Below, one piece after another: positions 9,897 through 19,280 of a stretch of 64,000 bases of DNA. The position numbers and the translations under genes were made by a program. The notes beneath the pieces are model-generated. The model made no database searches, was not told the origin of the DNA, and saw nothing but the letters and a program-made list of their open reading frames with translations. The DNA is from Hymenobacter sp. YIM 151858-1 (lineage in GTDB: Bacteria; Bacteroidota; Bacteroidia; Cytophagales; Hymenobacteraceae), in assembly GCF_025979705.1 (NCBI RefSeq), contig NZ_CP110136.1:2294001-2358000 (forward strand), written 5' to 3'. Numbering within the stretch: the first letter of the stretch is position 1; each line of letters opens with the position of its first letter.

Positions 9897-11080
9897 GCGT
9901 TTAGGGCAGCGTTCAGCACACGGGTGTAACCGGCTACGCAGTCACGAATATCGAACTTATGCAACACCTCTTCGGCACGTGCTACTTGCTGCCGGTAGTA
10001 TAGCGGATCAGCAACCAGCTTTTTCATGGCCTGGTAGAGTTCCTGCACATCTACGCCCCTGCCTGCTTGCGGCAGCCTAAGTACCTCACCAGCAGTATAC
10101 CCGTCGTGGGTTTTCAGCATGTGCGGTATTTCCCCTATCTCAGAAGCAACTACAGGCAAACGGCACAGCAAGTAGTCGACAATAACATTGGGTAACGTTT
10201 CGATGGGAAAATAGCTCGGCAACAATCCAACGTTCGCTAAGGCAACAAGCTCTACGGAGTTGGGGTGCGAGCCGTAGAACACTACTCCTGGAGCCTTTCC
10301 ATAGGCCTGCTTTAGCGTTTCGAGGTACTCGCCCTCCCCTACCAGCAGCAGCACAACGTTAGGATAATCAGCCCTGAGTTGAACAAACGCCTCGATTGCT
10401 TCACGCCAACCCTTTTCCGGGATTCCGCGGGCAACCAGTATGAACACGAATGCTTCATCGCTGATTCCTAGGTCGGTGCGGGTGAGTTTCTTGGGAAGGG
10501 GCTTGTCGATGCTTGTACCCGTGTAAATCTTGTAAGCTGGTTTGGCGGTTTGATAGTAAGGTTGCGCCTTGTACCAGCTCATGTTCTTATCAGCGGCGTA
10601 GATAATTGCCTTGGCGTGCTCGTATATGAACGCGGCGCGCTCGGGCCATTCGGGCGCAGCGTACTCGTAGGTGCCGTGCATCGATATGACCACCGGTATT
10701 CCTAGAGCTGCCGCATGTTTGCAAGCCAGGTAGTCCTGATGAAATGACAAAGAGCAGATTACATCGGGGCGCTCCGCAGCAAGTGCCTTGGCAAAGTGCC
10801 TTTCGATCAACCTAGGTCTGAAATTGCGCAGCAAGCCTGTTTTGAAAAAAGCAGCGTGCAACTTCCAAACCGCCCAGTCGGCGGCGGCAGTTGGCCGAAA
10901 CGACAGCAGCCGGAAGCGCGTGGTATCAAATTGCGCTACCAAGTTCTGGTTTTGGCGCTCCGGGTTGAAATCGTATAGCAACACCTCATGACCCGCAAAT
11001 GCAAAGGCCTCCGACAGACGAAGCGCCAGCACTTCGATGCCGCCGATTGATAAGGCTTGCGTGGTGAAAAGGATCTTCAT
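9893..11080 (-). CDS. GT4 family glycosyltransferase
   Basis: A 395-residue GT-B enzyme. MKILFTTQALSIGGIEVLAL is the usual GT4 opening with the GG loop. FILVARGIPEKGWREAIEAF begins the donor-binding half, and GLLPSYFPIETLPNVIVDYL is the acidic donor-site segment. It is coupled by a 4-bp overlap to the following GT4 gene and lies 73 bp after the preceding one. It probably builds one linkage of the repeat unit at the cytoplasmic membrane face. Confidence 0.85.
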   Translation of the reverse strand: MKILFTTQALSIGGIEVLALRLSEAFAFAGHEVLLYDFNPERQNQNLVAQFDTTRFRLLSFRPTAAADWAVWKLHAAFFKTGLLRNFRPRLIERHFAKALAAERPDVICSLSFHQDYLACKHAAALGIPVVISMHGTYEYAAPEWPERAAFIYEHAKAIIYAADKNMSWYKAQPYYQTAKPAYKIYTGTSIDKPLPKKLTRTDLGISDEAFVFILVARGIPEKGWREAIEAFVQLRADYPNVVLLLVGEGEYLETLKQAYGKAPGVVFYGSHPNSVELVALANVGLLPSYFPIETLPNVIVDYLLCRLPVVASEIGEIPHMLKTHDGYTAGEVLRLPQAGRGVDVQELYQAMKKLVADPLYYRQQVARAEEVLHKFDIRDCVAGYTRVLNAALNA

Positions 11081-11153
11081 GCCGATGTGGCGATGGTGAG
11101 CTTACTGCTTCCGGATTCGGCGCTTATGACCTAGGGAAGCGTTACAGATGAAT

Positions 11154-12302
11154 TTAGGCCGGTAAGCATGCCTGGATTACTTCGTACATCTTCGGGCCGA
11201 TGGTCGCAATGGTGTGGTTCTGTAAAACCCGCTCGCGCCCCACGGCGCCCATTTGCTGCGCCTCCTCCGGATGATCCAGCAGGTACATCACTTGCTCGGC
11301 CATCATCTGAGTATCCAGGTACGGCACCTGTATGCCTGCATCGTTGCGCACGTACTCGGGCATGCCGCCCGAGTTTTCGAAGCAAATTACTGGCTTACCT
11401 GATAACCCCGCTTCCAGGCACACCAACGGGAAAGGATCCTCGCGGGAGGTCAGCAGATAGACATCAAATGCCTCGTAGTAGCCGCGCAAATCACTTTTGC
11501 CTCCAACAAACAACACCCGTTCGGTTAAAGATGTAAGCCGAACGTCGCGGGTAATTTCTTTAAAGTGGAAGGAACTTGGCTTACCTCCTACCCAAACGAA
11601 ATAAGTATCGGGCTTATGTTTGAGAACCTCCTGCGCAACCCGCAAAAACAAATCGGCCCCTTTGCGCCACTCCAGCGAAGCAATAGCCCCCACAATTTTG
11701 GCTTTCTCCGGAATGCCATGTTGAGCCCTCACTGCTACAGCTGTGGAGGTACCCGGCGGGTTGGCGTTAATGAAGTCGTAGATGACTTTGATTTTTTCGT
11801 CGGGGATTGGGCAGAACTGCTTGTAAAAGTTTCGGACTGCATTTGACCCGGGAATAAACCAATCCACATGGGCAGTATTGCGAGCAAATTCTTCGCTGGA
11901 ATAGTGATAAAACACACTTTCCAACTCGTGTACGTTGATGATCAGCTTCACACCTAGGAGCTGCTTCAGCTCAACTGCTACATCCAGGGTAATGGTGGTG
12001 TTGGCAAAGATTACAGCGGGGTTCTTCTTTTGAATGTTCCGGAAGATGTTTTTCCGTCTGTACTGCGTCATTCGATCCAGCTTGGCCAGAGCCCGTTCCT
12101 TCATGGTTACGGCTGGCTTGCCATGGTCGAGAATATGCACCTCGCCAAGCTTTTCAAACTCGGGCACCAAATCTCCGCCCCAAATGAGCAGCAACACCAC
12201 CTCATGCGGCGTGTGTTGTTTTATCCACTGCATTAAATAAAGCTGCGTGAATGGTGCGCCCGTGCGAGAAGCCTCGTGGCCAACAAAAACGATAGTCGCC
12301 AT
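11154..12302 (-). CDS. GT4 family glycosyltransferase (SRTGAP type)
   Basis: A 382-residue GT-B protein. MATIVFVGHEASRTGAPFTQ is shared almost exactly with the GT4 protein at 13759-14970 (ISHDASRTGAP), and both have LINVHELESVF/CHVHELEIAI and YLLTSREDPFPLVCLEAGL/LTSREDPYPLVCLEA. The two are paralogues or two alleles of one subfamily. The domain order is a normal GT4 one. Despite the kinship, this copy is GC-rich and the other AT-rich, which argues they did not arise by recent duplication in place. Confidence 0.85.
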   Translation of the reverse strand: MATIVFVGHEASRTGAPFTQLYLMQWIKQHTPHEVVLLLIWGGDLVPEFEKLGEVHILDHGKPAVTMKERALAKLDRMTQYRRKNIFRNIQKKNPAVIFANTTITLDVAVELKQLLGVKLIINVHELESVFYHYSSEEFARNTAHVDWFIPGSNAVRNFYKQFCPIPDEKIKVIYDFINANPPGTSTAVAVRAQHGIPEKAKIVGAIASLEWRKGADLFLRVAQEVLKHKPDTYFVWVGGKPSSFHFKEITRDVRLTSLTERVLFVGGKSDLRGYYEAFDVYLLTSREDPFPLVCLEAGLSGKPVICFENSGGMPEYVRNDAGIQVPYLDTQMMAEQVMYLLDHPEEAQQMGAVGRERVLQNHTIATIGPKMYEVIQACLPA

Positions 12303-12346
12303 GTGGTGGAATGTTGCGCTAGCAGATTTTTGCCAGCTGCCATGTA

Positions 12347-13648
12347 CTATTTTTTAGGCACCAGCGTCTCGTACAGCTTGCGGTACTCTTCAACCATTGT
12401 TTCGACGGTGAATAGCTCTGCAGCACGCTTCTGATTGAACGCGCCAATTTGTTCGCGCCGTGCCGGGTCATTCAGCAAGTCTACGATGATATCCGACAGG
12501 GCTTCGGCGTCGCCTCCTTCTGCCAGTACGTCAGGATTGGCCAGCATTTCCTCGAGTGCCCCAATGTTGTAGGCAACAACCGGAATGCCCATGTTCATGG
12601 CAAACGGCGTGACCTGCCCAAAACTCTCGCTGTAAACCGGCGCTACAAAAATGGCCATGCGCCGGTATAGCTCGGCCAGCTTTTCGTAAGCCACGTAGCC
12701 GGTAAAGGTAAACTGGCTTTGCAGGCCTGCTTCGGCCACCTTCTGCTGGTACAACTCCAGGTACAAACCACCGCCCACGATCAAAACCTTGGTGGCAGGG
12801 CGTTTTTGCACCGCCCGTATAAAGGGTTCGATTGCGCGCTCGTTGATTTTATCGTGGTCGAGCCGATACACCATTCCAATGGTATCCGGATCGGGCTGGG
12901 TTCCGGCACGCTGGAAGAAGGAAAAGTTAGAACCCGGATAGATTACCTGGTTTGGCATTTCCCTAATGCCGTAAGTATCCTGCGCGTACTCGCTTACATA
13001 CACATACCGGCTAATGGCCGGATGGAAGTAAGGCATGTATGGAATGTTGCAGTTTTCGATAATTGGGCACCCATACTCCACAGCTCCCTGGAATACCACA
13101 TGATACCACTTCCAGAACGAATACGGCCAGCGACCATAATAATGCACATGCACCAGATCCGGCCCGACACGCTGTAGCAGCTCAGTAAACGCTTCCGCAG
13201 TATGAATACCCGAGCAATCGTGCACCGTAACGCCTACGTACCCTTGCTCGGCATGCACTTTTAATAAGGCTACCTCGTGCGTGTACACATTGCTTAGCCC
13301 CTCAATAATATCGACAACGAGTTGCTGCGACCCCCCAGTTACGAAATAAGGAATGACGTGCAGGATCTTGGGACAATGGGTCCTAGATACGGGTGGTTTA
13401 AGCTGGATGTTGTAAGGCTTAAAATCGGGATTTTGAGCAAAGAAGTCAGACGAAGATTTTGTCATCTGCTCTGCAGGAGTATTGCTGGTTACCTTAGCAA
13501 TTTTTTGCTGAATACCAGATACCACAGAGCGAAAAAAGGCTCTACCAAGCTTTCTGGCGCCAAGTAACTCCTCCATCTGCTGTTGCAGTTGGTTGAGATG
13601 TAAACGCGTCTGCTCTATATCATCAACGTTCCACTTGCGGTGAGGCAT
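12347..13648 (-). CDS. GT4 family glycosyltransferase with helical N-terminal extension
   Basis: A 433-residue protein. About 90 residues of charged, helical sequence (heptad-like TRLHLNQLQQQMEELLGARK) precede the GT-B core, which begins CPKILHVIPYFVTGGSQQLV. IGMVYRLDHDKINERAIEPF opens the donor domain and FVAPVYSESFGQVTPFAMNM supplies the E-x7-E-like segment. The N-terminal coiled-coil-like part could mediate oligomerisation or contact with other assembly proteins; this is inference. 44 bp separate it from the next gene. Confidence 0.83.
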   Translation of the reverse strand: MPHRKWNVDDIEQTRLHLNQLQQQMEELLGARKLGRAFFRSVVSGIQQKIAKVTSNTPAEQMTKSSSDFFAQNPDFKPYNIQLKPPVSRTHCPKILHVIPYFVTGGSQQLVVDIIEGLSNVYTHEVALLKVHAEQGYVGVTVHDCSGIHTAEAFTELLQRVGPDLVHVHYYGRWPYSFWKWYHVVFQGAVEYGCPIIENCNIPYMPYFHPAISRYVYVSEYAQDTYGIREMPNQVIYPGSNFSFFQRAGTQPDPDTIGMVYRLDHDKINERAIEPFIRAVQKRPATKVLIVGGGLYLELYQQKVAEAGLQSQFTFTGYVAYEKLAELYRRMAIFVAPVYSESFGQVTPFAMNMGIPVVAYNIGALEEMLANPDVLAEGGDAEALSDIIVDLLNDPARREQIGAFNQKRAAELFTVETMVEEYRKLYETLVPKK

Positions 13649-13758
13649 TATTAATCAGTTGGAGTTTCGGAAAGTTTCGATGCGATGTTTGAAATATATA
13701 GTTAACATAAATGTGCAGAAAATAAATAGGCTATCATTTTTTTCCACGCAATTCATGT

Positions 13759-14970
13759 TTATGTAATATTAGCTAACTCACATAATATATAAAATATCTG
13801 CTTACCTGCCTTTTCAACTCCATGTTCCTCTGTAACCTTCTGCCGAGCATTACGGCCTAACTGCTTACATCTTTCAGGATCAGCCAGCAATGAGATTATG
13901 GCCTCTCCCATCAAATCAAAGCGCAGGTAAGGCACTACCACACCATTTTGATTCTCTACAAACTCTGGCATTCCGCCTGATTGATCAAAACACAATACTG
14001 GTTTGCCTAACGTAGCTGCTTCTAAACAAACGAGCGGATAAGGATCTTCGCGAGAGGTCAAAAGAAAAAGATCGGCCGCCCTAATATAGTCTAAAGCATT
14101 ACTACGCTTCCCAATAAATTGAACATGCCCTTCGAGCTTAAATCTAGCAATATCATATTGTAGTTTTTTCCACTCAATAGATTCAAGATCACCCCCCACC
14201 CAGACAAAGTAGGGCATAGCGTGCTCGTGATTGATTTTGATGTAATTAGCAATTTGAACAAAGACATCAGGCGATTTTCGCCACTCGTAAGTACCAGATC
14301 CTATTACAATACTACTGTCTCTAGGTATTGAAAGCGAATCTAAGACATCATCAACAACCTGCACAATAGGTTGCTCTTCTTCCTTTGGAACGAATTCGTA
14401 TACTTTTTTAATTCTGCCTTGAGGCAATTTAAACTTTTTCTCAAGATTATAAGTAACAGCATCAGATGCAGAGATTATCAAATCAATATCAGGCAAGGTT
14501 TTAGCAAATTTTTCCTCACCAAAATAATCTTCAATTGCTATTTCAAGCTCATGAACATGGCAAACAGATTTGCAATTCAATTCGCTTTTCAATCGAACAA
14601 CTACTTCAGATGTAACCACCGTGTTTCCATAAATAATTTGAGGATTATTTTTTTGCAAATGGTCAATTATTCTATTCTGATGATCAATAGCATAATCTAT
14701 AACAGGTGCTGATTGATGAAATTCAAGCTTTAACCTTTTAAGAACCCTCTTGATAAACGGTTCTGCTGGCACAGGAACATAAGGCCTCACCGGTGGTTCC
14801 CAAACATATGTTGAAGCTAGTTGCTCAAATTGAGGGAATAGCTCACCACCTTTCAGCAGCAAAACTGAAAAGCTGCATACACCTTGTTGTTTCAGCCATC
14901 GAAGTAAATGCAACAATACAATTGGAGCACCTGTCCTTGAAGCATCGTGGCTAATGAAAACAATATGCAT
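13759..14970 (-). CDS. GT4 family glycosyltransferase (SRTGAP type), AT-rich
   Basis: A 403-residue GT-B enzyme related to the protein at 11154-12302 (shared SRTGAP loop, HELE motif and LTSREDPYPLVCLEA donor site). SSIVIGSGTYEWRKSPDVFV opens the C-terminal domain. Its base composition is far lower in GC than the genes on either flank, many codons end in A or T, and it has no CCTAGG. It forms an AT-rich block with the methyltransferase and the Wzt C-terminal domain, consistent with a transferred serotype-specific cassette. Confidence 0.85.
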   Translation of the reverse strand: MHIVFISHDASRTGAPIVLLHLLRWLKQQGVCSFSVLLLKGGELFPQFEQLASTYVWEPPVRPYVPVPAEPFIKRVLKRLKLEFHQSAPVIDYAIDHQNRIIDHLQKNNPQIIYGNTVVTSEVVVRLKSELNCKSVCHVHELEIAIEDYFGEEKFAKTLPDIDLIISASDAVTYNLEKKFKLPQGRIKKVYEFVPKEEEQPIVQVVDDVLDSLSIPRDSSIVIGSGTYEWRKSPDVFVQIANYIKINHEHAMPYFVWVGGDLESIEWKKLQYDIARFKLEGHVQFIGKRSNALDYIRAADLFLLTSREDPYPLVCLEAATLGKPVLCFDQSGGMPEFVENQNGVVVPYLRFDLMGEAIISLLADPERCKQLGRNARQKVTEEHGVEKAGKQIFYILCELANIT

Positions 14971-15011
14971 TTTTTAAAAGAGGTTAAAGAACATCAAATA
15001 CAAGGAATACA

Positions 15012-15929
15012 CTATATTTTCTCAAACGTAACATAAATTGTATGCCCCTTAATTTTCTGCCTCCATTTGGATTGCAGAAACTTATGTATAACCGGTATAG
15101 TAATTCTATTAAATAGCAATTTACCATACCATTTATTAACCCTAAAATAATTTTTATTAGCGTTAAACCAGGATTCAGTATGCCAATGATTTAATGGCTC
15201 ATACTTAGCCGATATTAATTTAACAGGGAATATCGACTCCAATTTTTTGAATACGGAGTAAGACCACCTAGTTTGATGATGTGGCGGCATATCTAATACA
15301 TTATTATCATATTTATAAAAACTATCTGCATTCGGAACGCAAATGACCAAGCGACCCTTAGGCGCTAATGAATCTATCATCATTTTGATAAACTCATATG
15401 GCTCGGCTATATGCTCGAGCACTTGGAACGCCAATACATAATCAGGTCTATTGTTCAATTTTACTATAGCATCTTCAACACTACCCAAATATATTGGTAA
15501 ACCTGCTTTTTGCGCTTTAAATACTGCGTCTGAATTTGTTTCCAGACCCACAATGTTAATGCCTTTTTGTATAGCTTTCTTTATAAATGCACCGGAACCA
15601 CAACCTATCTCTAAACAATATTTATCTTTTTCAATCTCACTAATAGCTATATCATACTCCCATTTATCCTCAACGTAATACCATTCAAATCCATCATGGA
15701 GTGACTTGTATATATATTCAGAACCTTCAAACTTTGGATCAAAAAATAAAAGATCAGTATCATTGCATCTGTATAAGCCAAAAGAATCAATATCAACCCC
15801 ACTAAACTCAGAAGATATATCTATTTGTAACTGATCACGCCACGCCTCAACAATATCTTTGACATGATAACGCTTAATAAAATCAACATTACCTTTTCCG
15901 GTAAGAGGACTAACAACTGTACTATTCAT
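15012..15929 (-). CDS. class I SAM-dependent methyltransferase
   Basis: About 305 residues from an ATG at 15929 (MNSTVVSPLTGKGNVDFI). LEIGCGSGAFIKKAI is SAM motif I, VGLETNSDAVFKA the acidic loop, YVLAFQVLEHIAEPYEF motif II/III (HxxEP type), and RLVICVPNADSF post III. The first residues contain no zinc-type cysteine cluster. The start overlaps the end of wzt by 8 bp, implying coupled translation. In known ABC-dependent O-antigen systems a chain-terminating methyltransferase caps the glycan and the Wzt C-terminal domain recognises the cap. The gene order here fits that role, but this is inference. AT-rich. Confidence 0.82.
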   Translation of the reverse strand: MNSTVVSPLTGKGNVDFIKRYHVKDIVEAWRDQLQIDISSEFSGVDIDSFGLYRCNDTDLLFFDPKFEGSEYIYKSLHDGFEWYYVEDKWEYDIAISEIEKDKYCLEIGCGSGAFIKKAIQKGINIVGLETNSDAVFKAQKAGLPIYLGSVEDAIVKLNNRPDYVLAFQVLEHIAEPYEFIKMMIDSLAPKGRLVICVPNADSFYKYDNNVLDMPPHHQTRWSYSVFKKLESIFPVKLISAKYEPLNHWHTESWFNANKNYFRVNKWYGKLLFNRITIPVIHKFLQSKWRQKIKGHTIYVTFEKI

Positions 15930-17163
15930 GGTAAGACCAATGTGCGATTTTGTCAACAGGACCAATTAGCAACGCATCAGGCTTAGACGCGTATATTACA
16001 TTAGACAAATACTCAAATACTATTATTTCAGTTTTTACATCGTAGTCTCTTGATGCATCACCGAGCCAAACCGAAATTTTATAAGTACCTGAATGCAATT
16101 CTATATTGTTCACAACAGCCCTTAACACGCCTGATTTACTAGAGATGTTTTGGCCCTCAAAATGATGGTAACGAGCATTAGAACCTAATATAGGTGTGTC
16201 CAATGCGTTGTAAAGCACAAAGCCGGCGATGGGTGGTTGTAAGTCAAAAGGAGATTCAAATTCAACTGTCAGATCTATAGTGGCGTGATTTAAAGCCTCA
16301 GCATTCAGACTTATTGCCTTTATTGAAGGGGCATCTGCACTAATCTTAAACTGTGATTTAAGATTAATACTAACGTTTTGATAATAATTAGCTACAACTT
16401 CTGATATTTCTCCTGAGGAATGTAGCCCCCCATTTTGCATATAGACGCCTCTTGTGCATAAGCTTCGTACAGCGTCCATGTTGTGGCTAACGAAAAGCAC
16501 TGTACGCCCTCCATTTACACTCACGTCCTTCATACGGCCGAGGCATTTCTTTTGAAACTCGGCATCACCTACGGCCAGCACCTCATCAACAATTAAGATT
16601 TCGGGCTCCAGAAATGCGGCCACCGCGAAAGCTAAGCGCACATACATACCGCTGCTGTAGCGTTTAACAGGCGTATCGATGTAGCGCTCTACACCGGAGA
16701 AATCAACTATTTCGTCGAACTTCTTCCGGATTTCTGACTTGTTCATCCCCAGGATAGCGCCATTCAGGAAGATGTTTTCCCGCCCGGTAAGCTCGGGGTG
16801 AAAGCCCGTTCCAACTTCGAGCAAAGAGGCAATGCGGCCCTGAATTTTTACTCGCCCAGTGGTTGGCGCCGTCACCTTGGAAAGGATCTTCAGCAGGGTT
16901 GACTTGCCGGCGCCGTTGCGGCCGATAATACCTAGGACTTCACCCTGCTTTACCTCGAAGCTTACATCCTTGAGCGACCATACAAAGTCGCTTTGTCCGC
17001 GAACAGTACGGTCGTTTGTTTCGCCTACTAGAGCAAACGGGTCTTCTTTACCCCTTACACGAGCCCACCACCGGCTTAAGTCCTGGCTAAGGGTACCCGT
17101 GCCAATTTCACCTAGGCGATAGAGCTTACCTAGGTTTTCAACTTGAATTGCAATATCGCTCAT
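15922..17163 (-). CDS. wzt: polysaccharide ABC exporter ATPase with C-terminal glycan-recognition domain (Wzt)
   Basis: A 413-residue ATPase. Walker A GRNGAGKST is at 81-89, signature YSSGMYVRLAF at about 169-179, Walker B ILIVDEVLAVGD at 189-200 and switch H at about 227. After residue 250 a beta-rich domain of about 160 residues follows, as in Wzt proteins that bind the finished, capped glycan. It pairs with the permease gene 30 bp upstream. Odd feature: the ATPase half (right of about 16440) has normal GC and carries three CCTAGG sites, whereas the C-terminal domain is AT-rich with none. The break falls near residue 240, at the domain boundary. Confidence 0.9.
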   Translation of the reverse strand: MSDIAIQVENLGKLYRLGEIGTGTLSQDLSRWWARVRGKEDPFALVGETNDRTVRGQSDFVWSLKDVSFEVKQGEVLGIIGRNGAGKSTLLKILSKVTAPTTGRVKIQGRIASLLEVGTGFHPELTGRENIFLNGAILGMNKSEIRKKFDEIVDFSGVERYIDTPVKRYSSGMYVRLAFAVAAFLEPEILIVDEVLAVGDAEFQKKCLGRMKDVSVNGGRTVLFVSHNMDAVRSLCTRGVYMQNGGLHSSGEISEVVANYYQNVSINLKSQFKISADAPSIKAISLNAEALNHATIDLTVEFESPFDLQPPIAGFVLYNALDTPILGSNARYHHFEGQNISSKSGVLRAVVNNIELHSGTYKISVWLGDASRDYDVKTEIIVFEYLSNVIYASKPDALLIGPVDKIAHWSYHE

Positions 17164-17193
17164 GCGCTGCTTGACGGAGTATTGGCCTGAGGG

Positions 17194-18093
17194 CTACACC
17201 GTATCGGTAAAGCTTTTCTCAACTTTATTAAATACCACCGTTCCCACCAGCAGAATTAGCACAGTTACGGCAGCGCTGTAAGCCAGGTGCACCCAGCTAA
17301 ACGTACCGGCACCTAGAAAACCGTACCGGAAGGTTTCCACGATGGCACTTACAGGATTGGCCATGATGACCCACTGGTACTTGGCTGGCACCCGAGAAAG
17401 CGGGTAGATTACGGGCGTGGCATACATGAACAACTGCACCCCGAAGCCTAACAACATGCTAAGGTCTCGGTATTTGGTGGTCATGGCACTGAATACCATA
17501 CCCATTCCCAATGAAAGCAGGCCCATTAGCACAACCAATATCGGGGTGAGCAGTAGCAGCGCGTTGGGCCGAACCACATCGGAAGTGAGGAGGTAGTATA
17601 CCCAAAAGCCCAGAAACAAGGCCAACTGGATGGCAAAACGCACCAAGTTGGATACCACGATGGACAGCGGCATGGTAAGGCGCGGAAAGTATACCTTACC
17701 GAAGATGTGGGCGTTGGCGGTGAATACCGTGGAGGTGGTAGTTAGGGTCTGGGCAAAGTAGTTCCAAATAGTCACCCCTGCCATATAGAACAACAGCATG
17801 GGCATGCCATCGGTAGAGAGTTGGGCTACGTTGCCAAAAATGATGACGTAGGTGACCGTGGTTAGCAGGGGCTGAATGAAAAACCAGATCGGCCCGAGAA
17901 TGGTCTGCTTGTAGGTAGATACAAAGTCGCGACGCACAAATAGCATCACCAAATCGCGGTAACGCCATACCTCACCCAGGCGCAGATCCAGCAATCCACC
18001 GCGCGGCTCGATTACTTCAGTCCAGCCGGCCTGAGGAGCATTATCGCTGTGTACCGAAGGCGAGTTTCTTGTCTGAGCTTCTACTGTCTGCAC
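17194..18093 (-). CDS. wzm: polysaccharide ABC exporter permease (Wzm)
   Basis: A 299-residue ABC-2 family permease. The soluble N-terminus has WTEVIEPRGGLLDLRLGEVW, the interface helix seen in Wzm/TagG/RfbA proteins, followed by RRDFVSTYKQTILGPIWFFI and six hydrophobic segments. RDLSMLLGFGVQLFMYATPV and VSAIVETFRYGFLG are conserved in the family. With Wzt it forms the pump that exports a completed, lipid-linked polysaccharide. It is the first gene of a minus-strand run. The 184-bp upstream gap has no exact TAnnTTTG element. Confidence 0.9.
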   Translation of the reverse strand: MQTVEAQTRNSPSVHSDNAPQAGWTEVIEPRGGLLDLRLGEVWRYRDLVMLFVRRDFVSTYKQTILGPIWFFIQPLLTTVTYVIIFGNVAQLSTDGMPMLLFYMAGVTIWNYFAQTLTTTSTVFTANAHIFGKVYFPRLTMPLSIVVSNLVRFAIQLALFLGFWVYYLLTSDVVRPNALLLLTPILVVLMGLLSLGMGMVFSAMTTKYRDLSMLLGFGVQLFMYATPVIYPLSRVPAKYQWVIMANPVSAIVETFRYGFLGAGTFSWVHLAYSAAVTVLILLVGTVVFNKVEKSFTDTV

Positions 18094-18277
18094 TTGTTTC
18101 TTGAAGAAAAAAACCGCTTTTCAACGGAGCTAGCTTAGAAAGCAATCAACTAAGCCGCGTGAAGGCATTAGCCTGTTTATGCACTTGAGCGTCTAAAGAT
18201 AACCAAAAGCCTTGGTCGGCTAAGGAAGACGCGCCTTGGCTCGTTGTTACAGCCGAGGCTGGCTACGCCTCGGTCTT

Positions 18278-19264
18278 CTATAGCGAGGCACTGCCAGAGT
18301 CTTTTCTTAGCCCTGAAAAATCTTGCTTTGCTTGATAAGGCAGCACTTGGTCCACTACGTACAAGGGTCTACTGCGCGCAGCATCCAAGCCACGCCACAC
18401 GTACTCGCCTATTACACCTAGGGCAATCATCTGGAAGGATGACACGAACAGCACCACAAGCATAAGCGCAGTCCAGCCGCTCGGGTTGTGGATACCTATC
18501 AACTTAAGCGCGAGCACCACCAACGCATAGAGCAAAGCGCCGAAGCCAAGCAAGAAGCCAAGCACGGAAATCAACCGAATGGGAAAAAATGAGAAGGATA
18601 GAATGGAGTCTACCAGCAGCTTTACCTTTTTGCTGAGGGTCCAGCGCGACTTACCAATCTCGCGTTTACGCCGCGTGTAAGGGATATTTACAAACGGGTA
18701 GCCCAACCACACCAGCAGATAAAAGACATTGCTATTACGCTCCTTCATCTGCAGCACCTGCTCATTTAACTGCTTATCAAAGAACACCATATCAAAGCCC
18801 CCTGAGGGAACATTTGATAATGCAATGCTCTTCATCAGCGCATGGAAGGTATTGGAAAAGAAGCGCTGCATGCCCGTTTCTTCACGAGCTGCGCGGTTAG
18901 CGAGTACCAGCTTAAACCCTTGCTGCCAATAGCGGTACATATCCGCCAAAAGCTCAGGAGGGTCCTGCAAGTCAGCTGTTGTTACGGCTATGCAGTCACC
19001 GGTAGCATAAGCCATACCGGCCACAATGGCGTTGTATGACCCAACGTTGCCCGCCAGCTTCACAAGGATTACCCGCTCGGGCATCAAGCGTTGAAAATCA
19101 ACCAGTGCTTGCCAAGTGTTATCACGCGACCCATCATCAACAAAAACATACTCTATAGTAACATCAGCAGGAAAATTGCGCTCATTGGCAATGAGCTCCT
19201 GACCTGTAACTGCAATGTTGTTCTCGTTATAGTAGCAGGGTATTACTACCGTAAGCTTTGGCAT
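18278..19264 (-). CDS. GT2 polyprenyl-phosphate glycosyltransferase (GtrB/ArnC-like)
   Basis: A 328-residue enzyme. LTVVIPCYYNENNI, FVDDGSRDNTW (about 41-51) and TTADLQDPPELL (metal site) form the GT-A core, and RRKREIGKSRWTLSKKVKL precedes two membrane helices at about 228-290. This is the architecture of enzymes that move a sugar from a nucleotide onto undecaprenyl phosphate for later periplasmic use, such as glycan side-branching. A clear promoter (TTTG-17 bp-TAACTTTG) sits just upstream, so it is transcribed alone. A short GC hairpin (about 18253-18273) immediately follows the stop. Confidence 0.87.
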   Translation of the reverse strand: MPKLTVVIPCYYNENNIAVTGQELIANERNFPADVTIEYVFVDDGSRDNTWQALVDFQRLMPERVILVKLAGNVGSYNAIVAGMAYATGDCIAVTTADLQDPPELLADMYRYWQQGFKLVLANRAAREETGMQRFFSNTFHALMKSIALSNVPSGGFDMVFFDKQLNEQVLQMKERNSNVFYLLVWLGYPFVNIPYTRRKREIGKSRWTLSKKVKLLVDSILSFSFFPIRLISVLGFLLGFGALLYALVVLALKLIGIHNPSGWTALMLVVLFVSSFQMIALGVIGEYVWRGLDAARSRPLYVVDQVLPYQAKQDFSGLRKDSGSASL

Positions 19265-19280
19265 AAATAGACATTTAAAG

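Noticed and set aside
18253-18273. Hairpin after the polyprenyl glycosyltransferase gene as a terminator
   Set aside because: The stem is only 7 bp and no U-tract follows on the minus strand; mentioned in the gene entry only.
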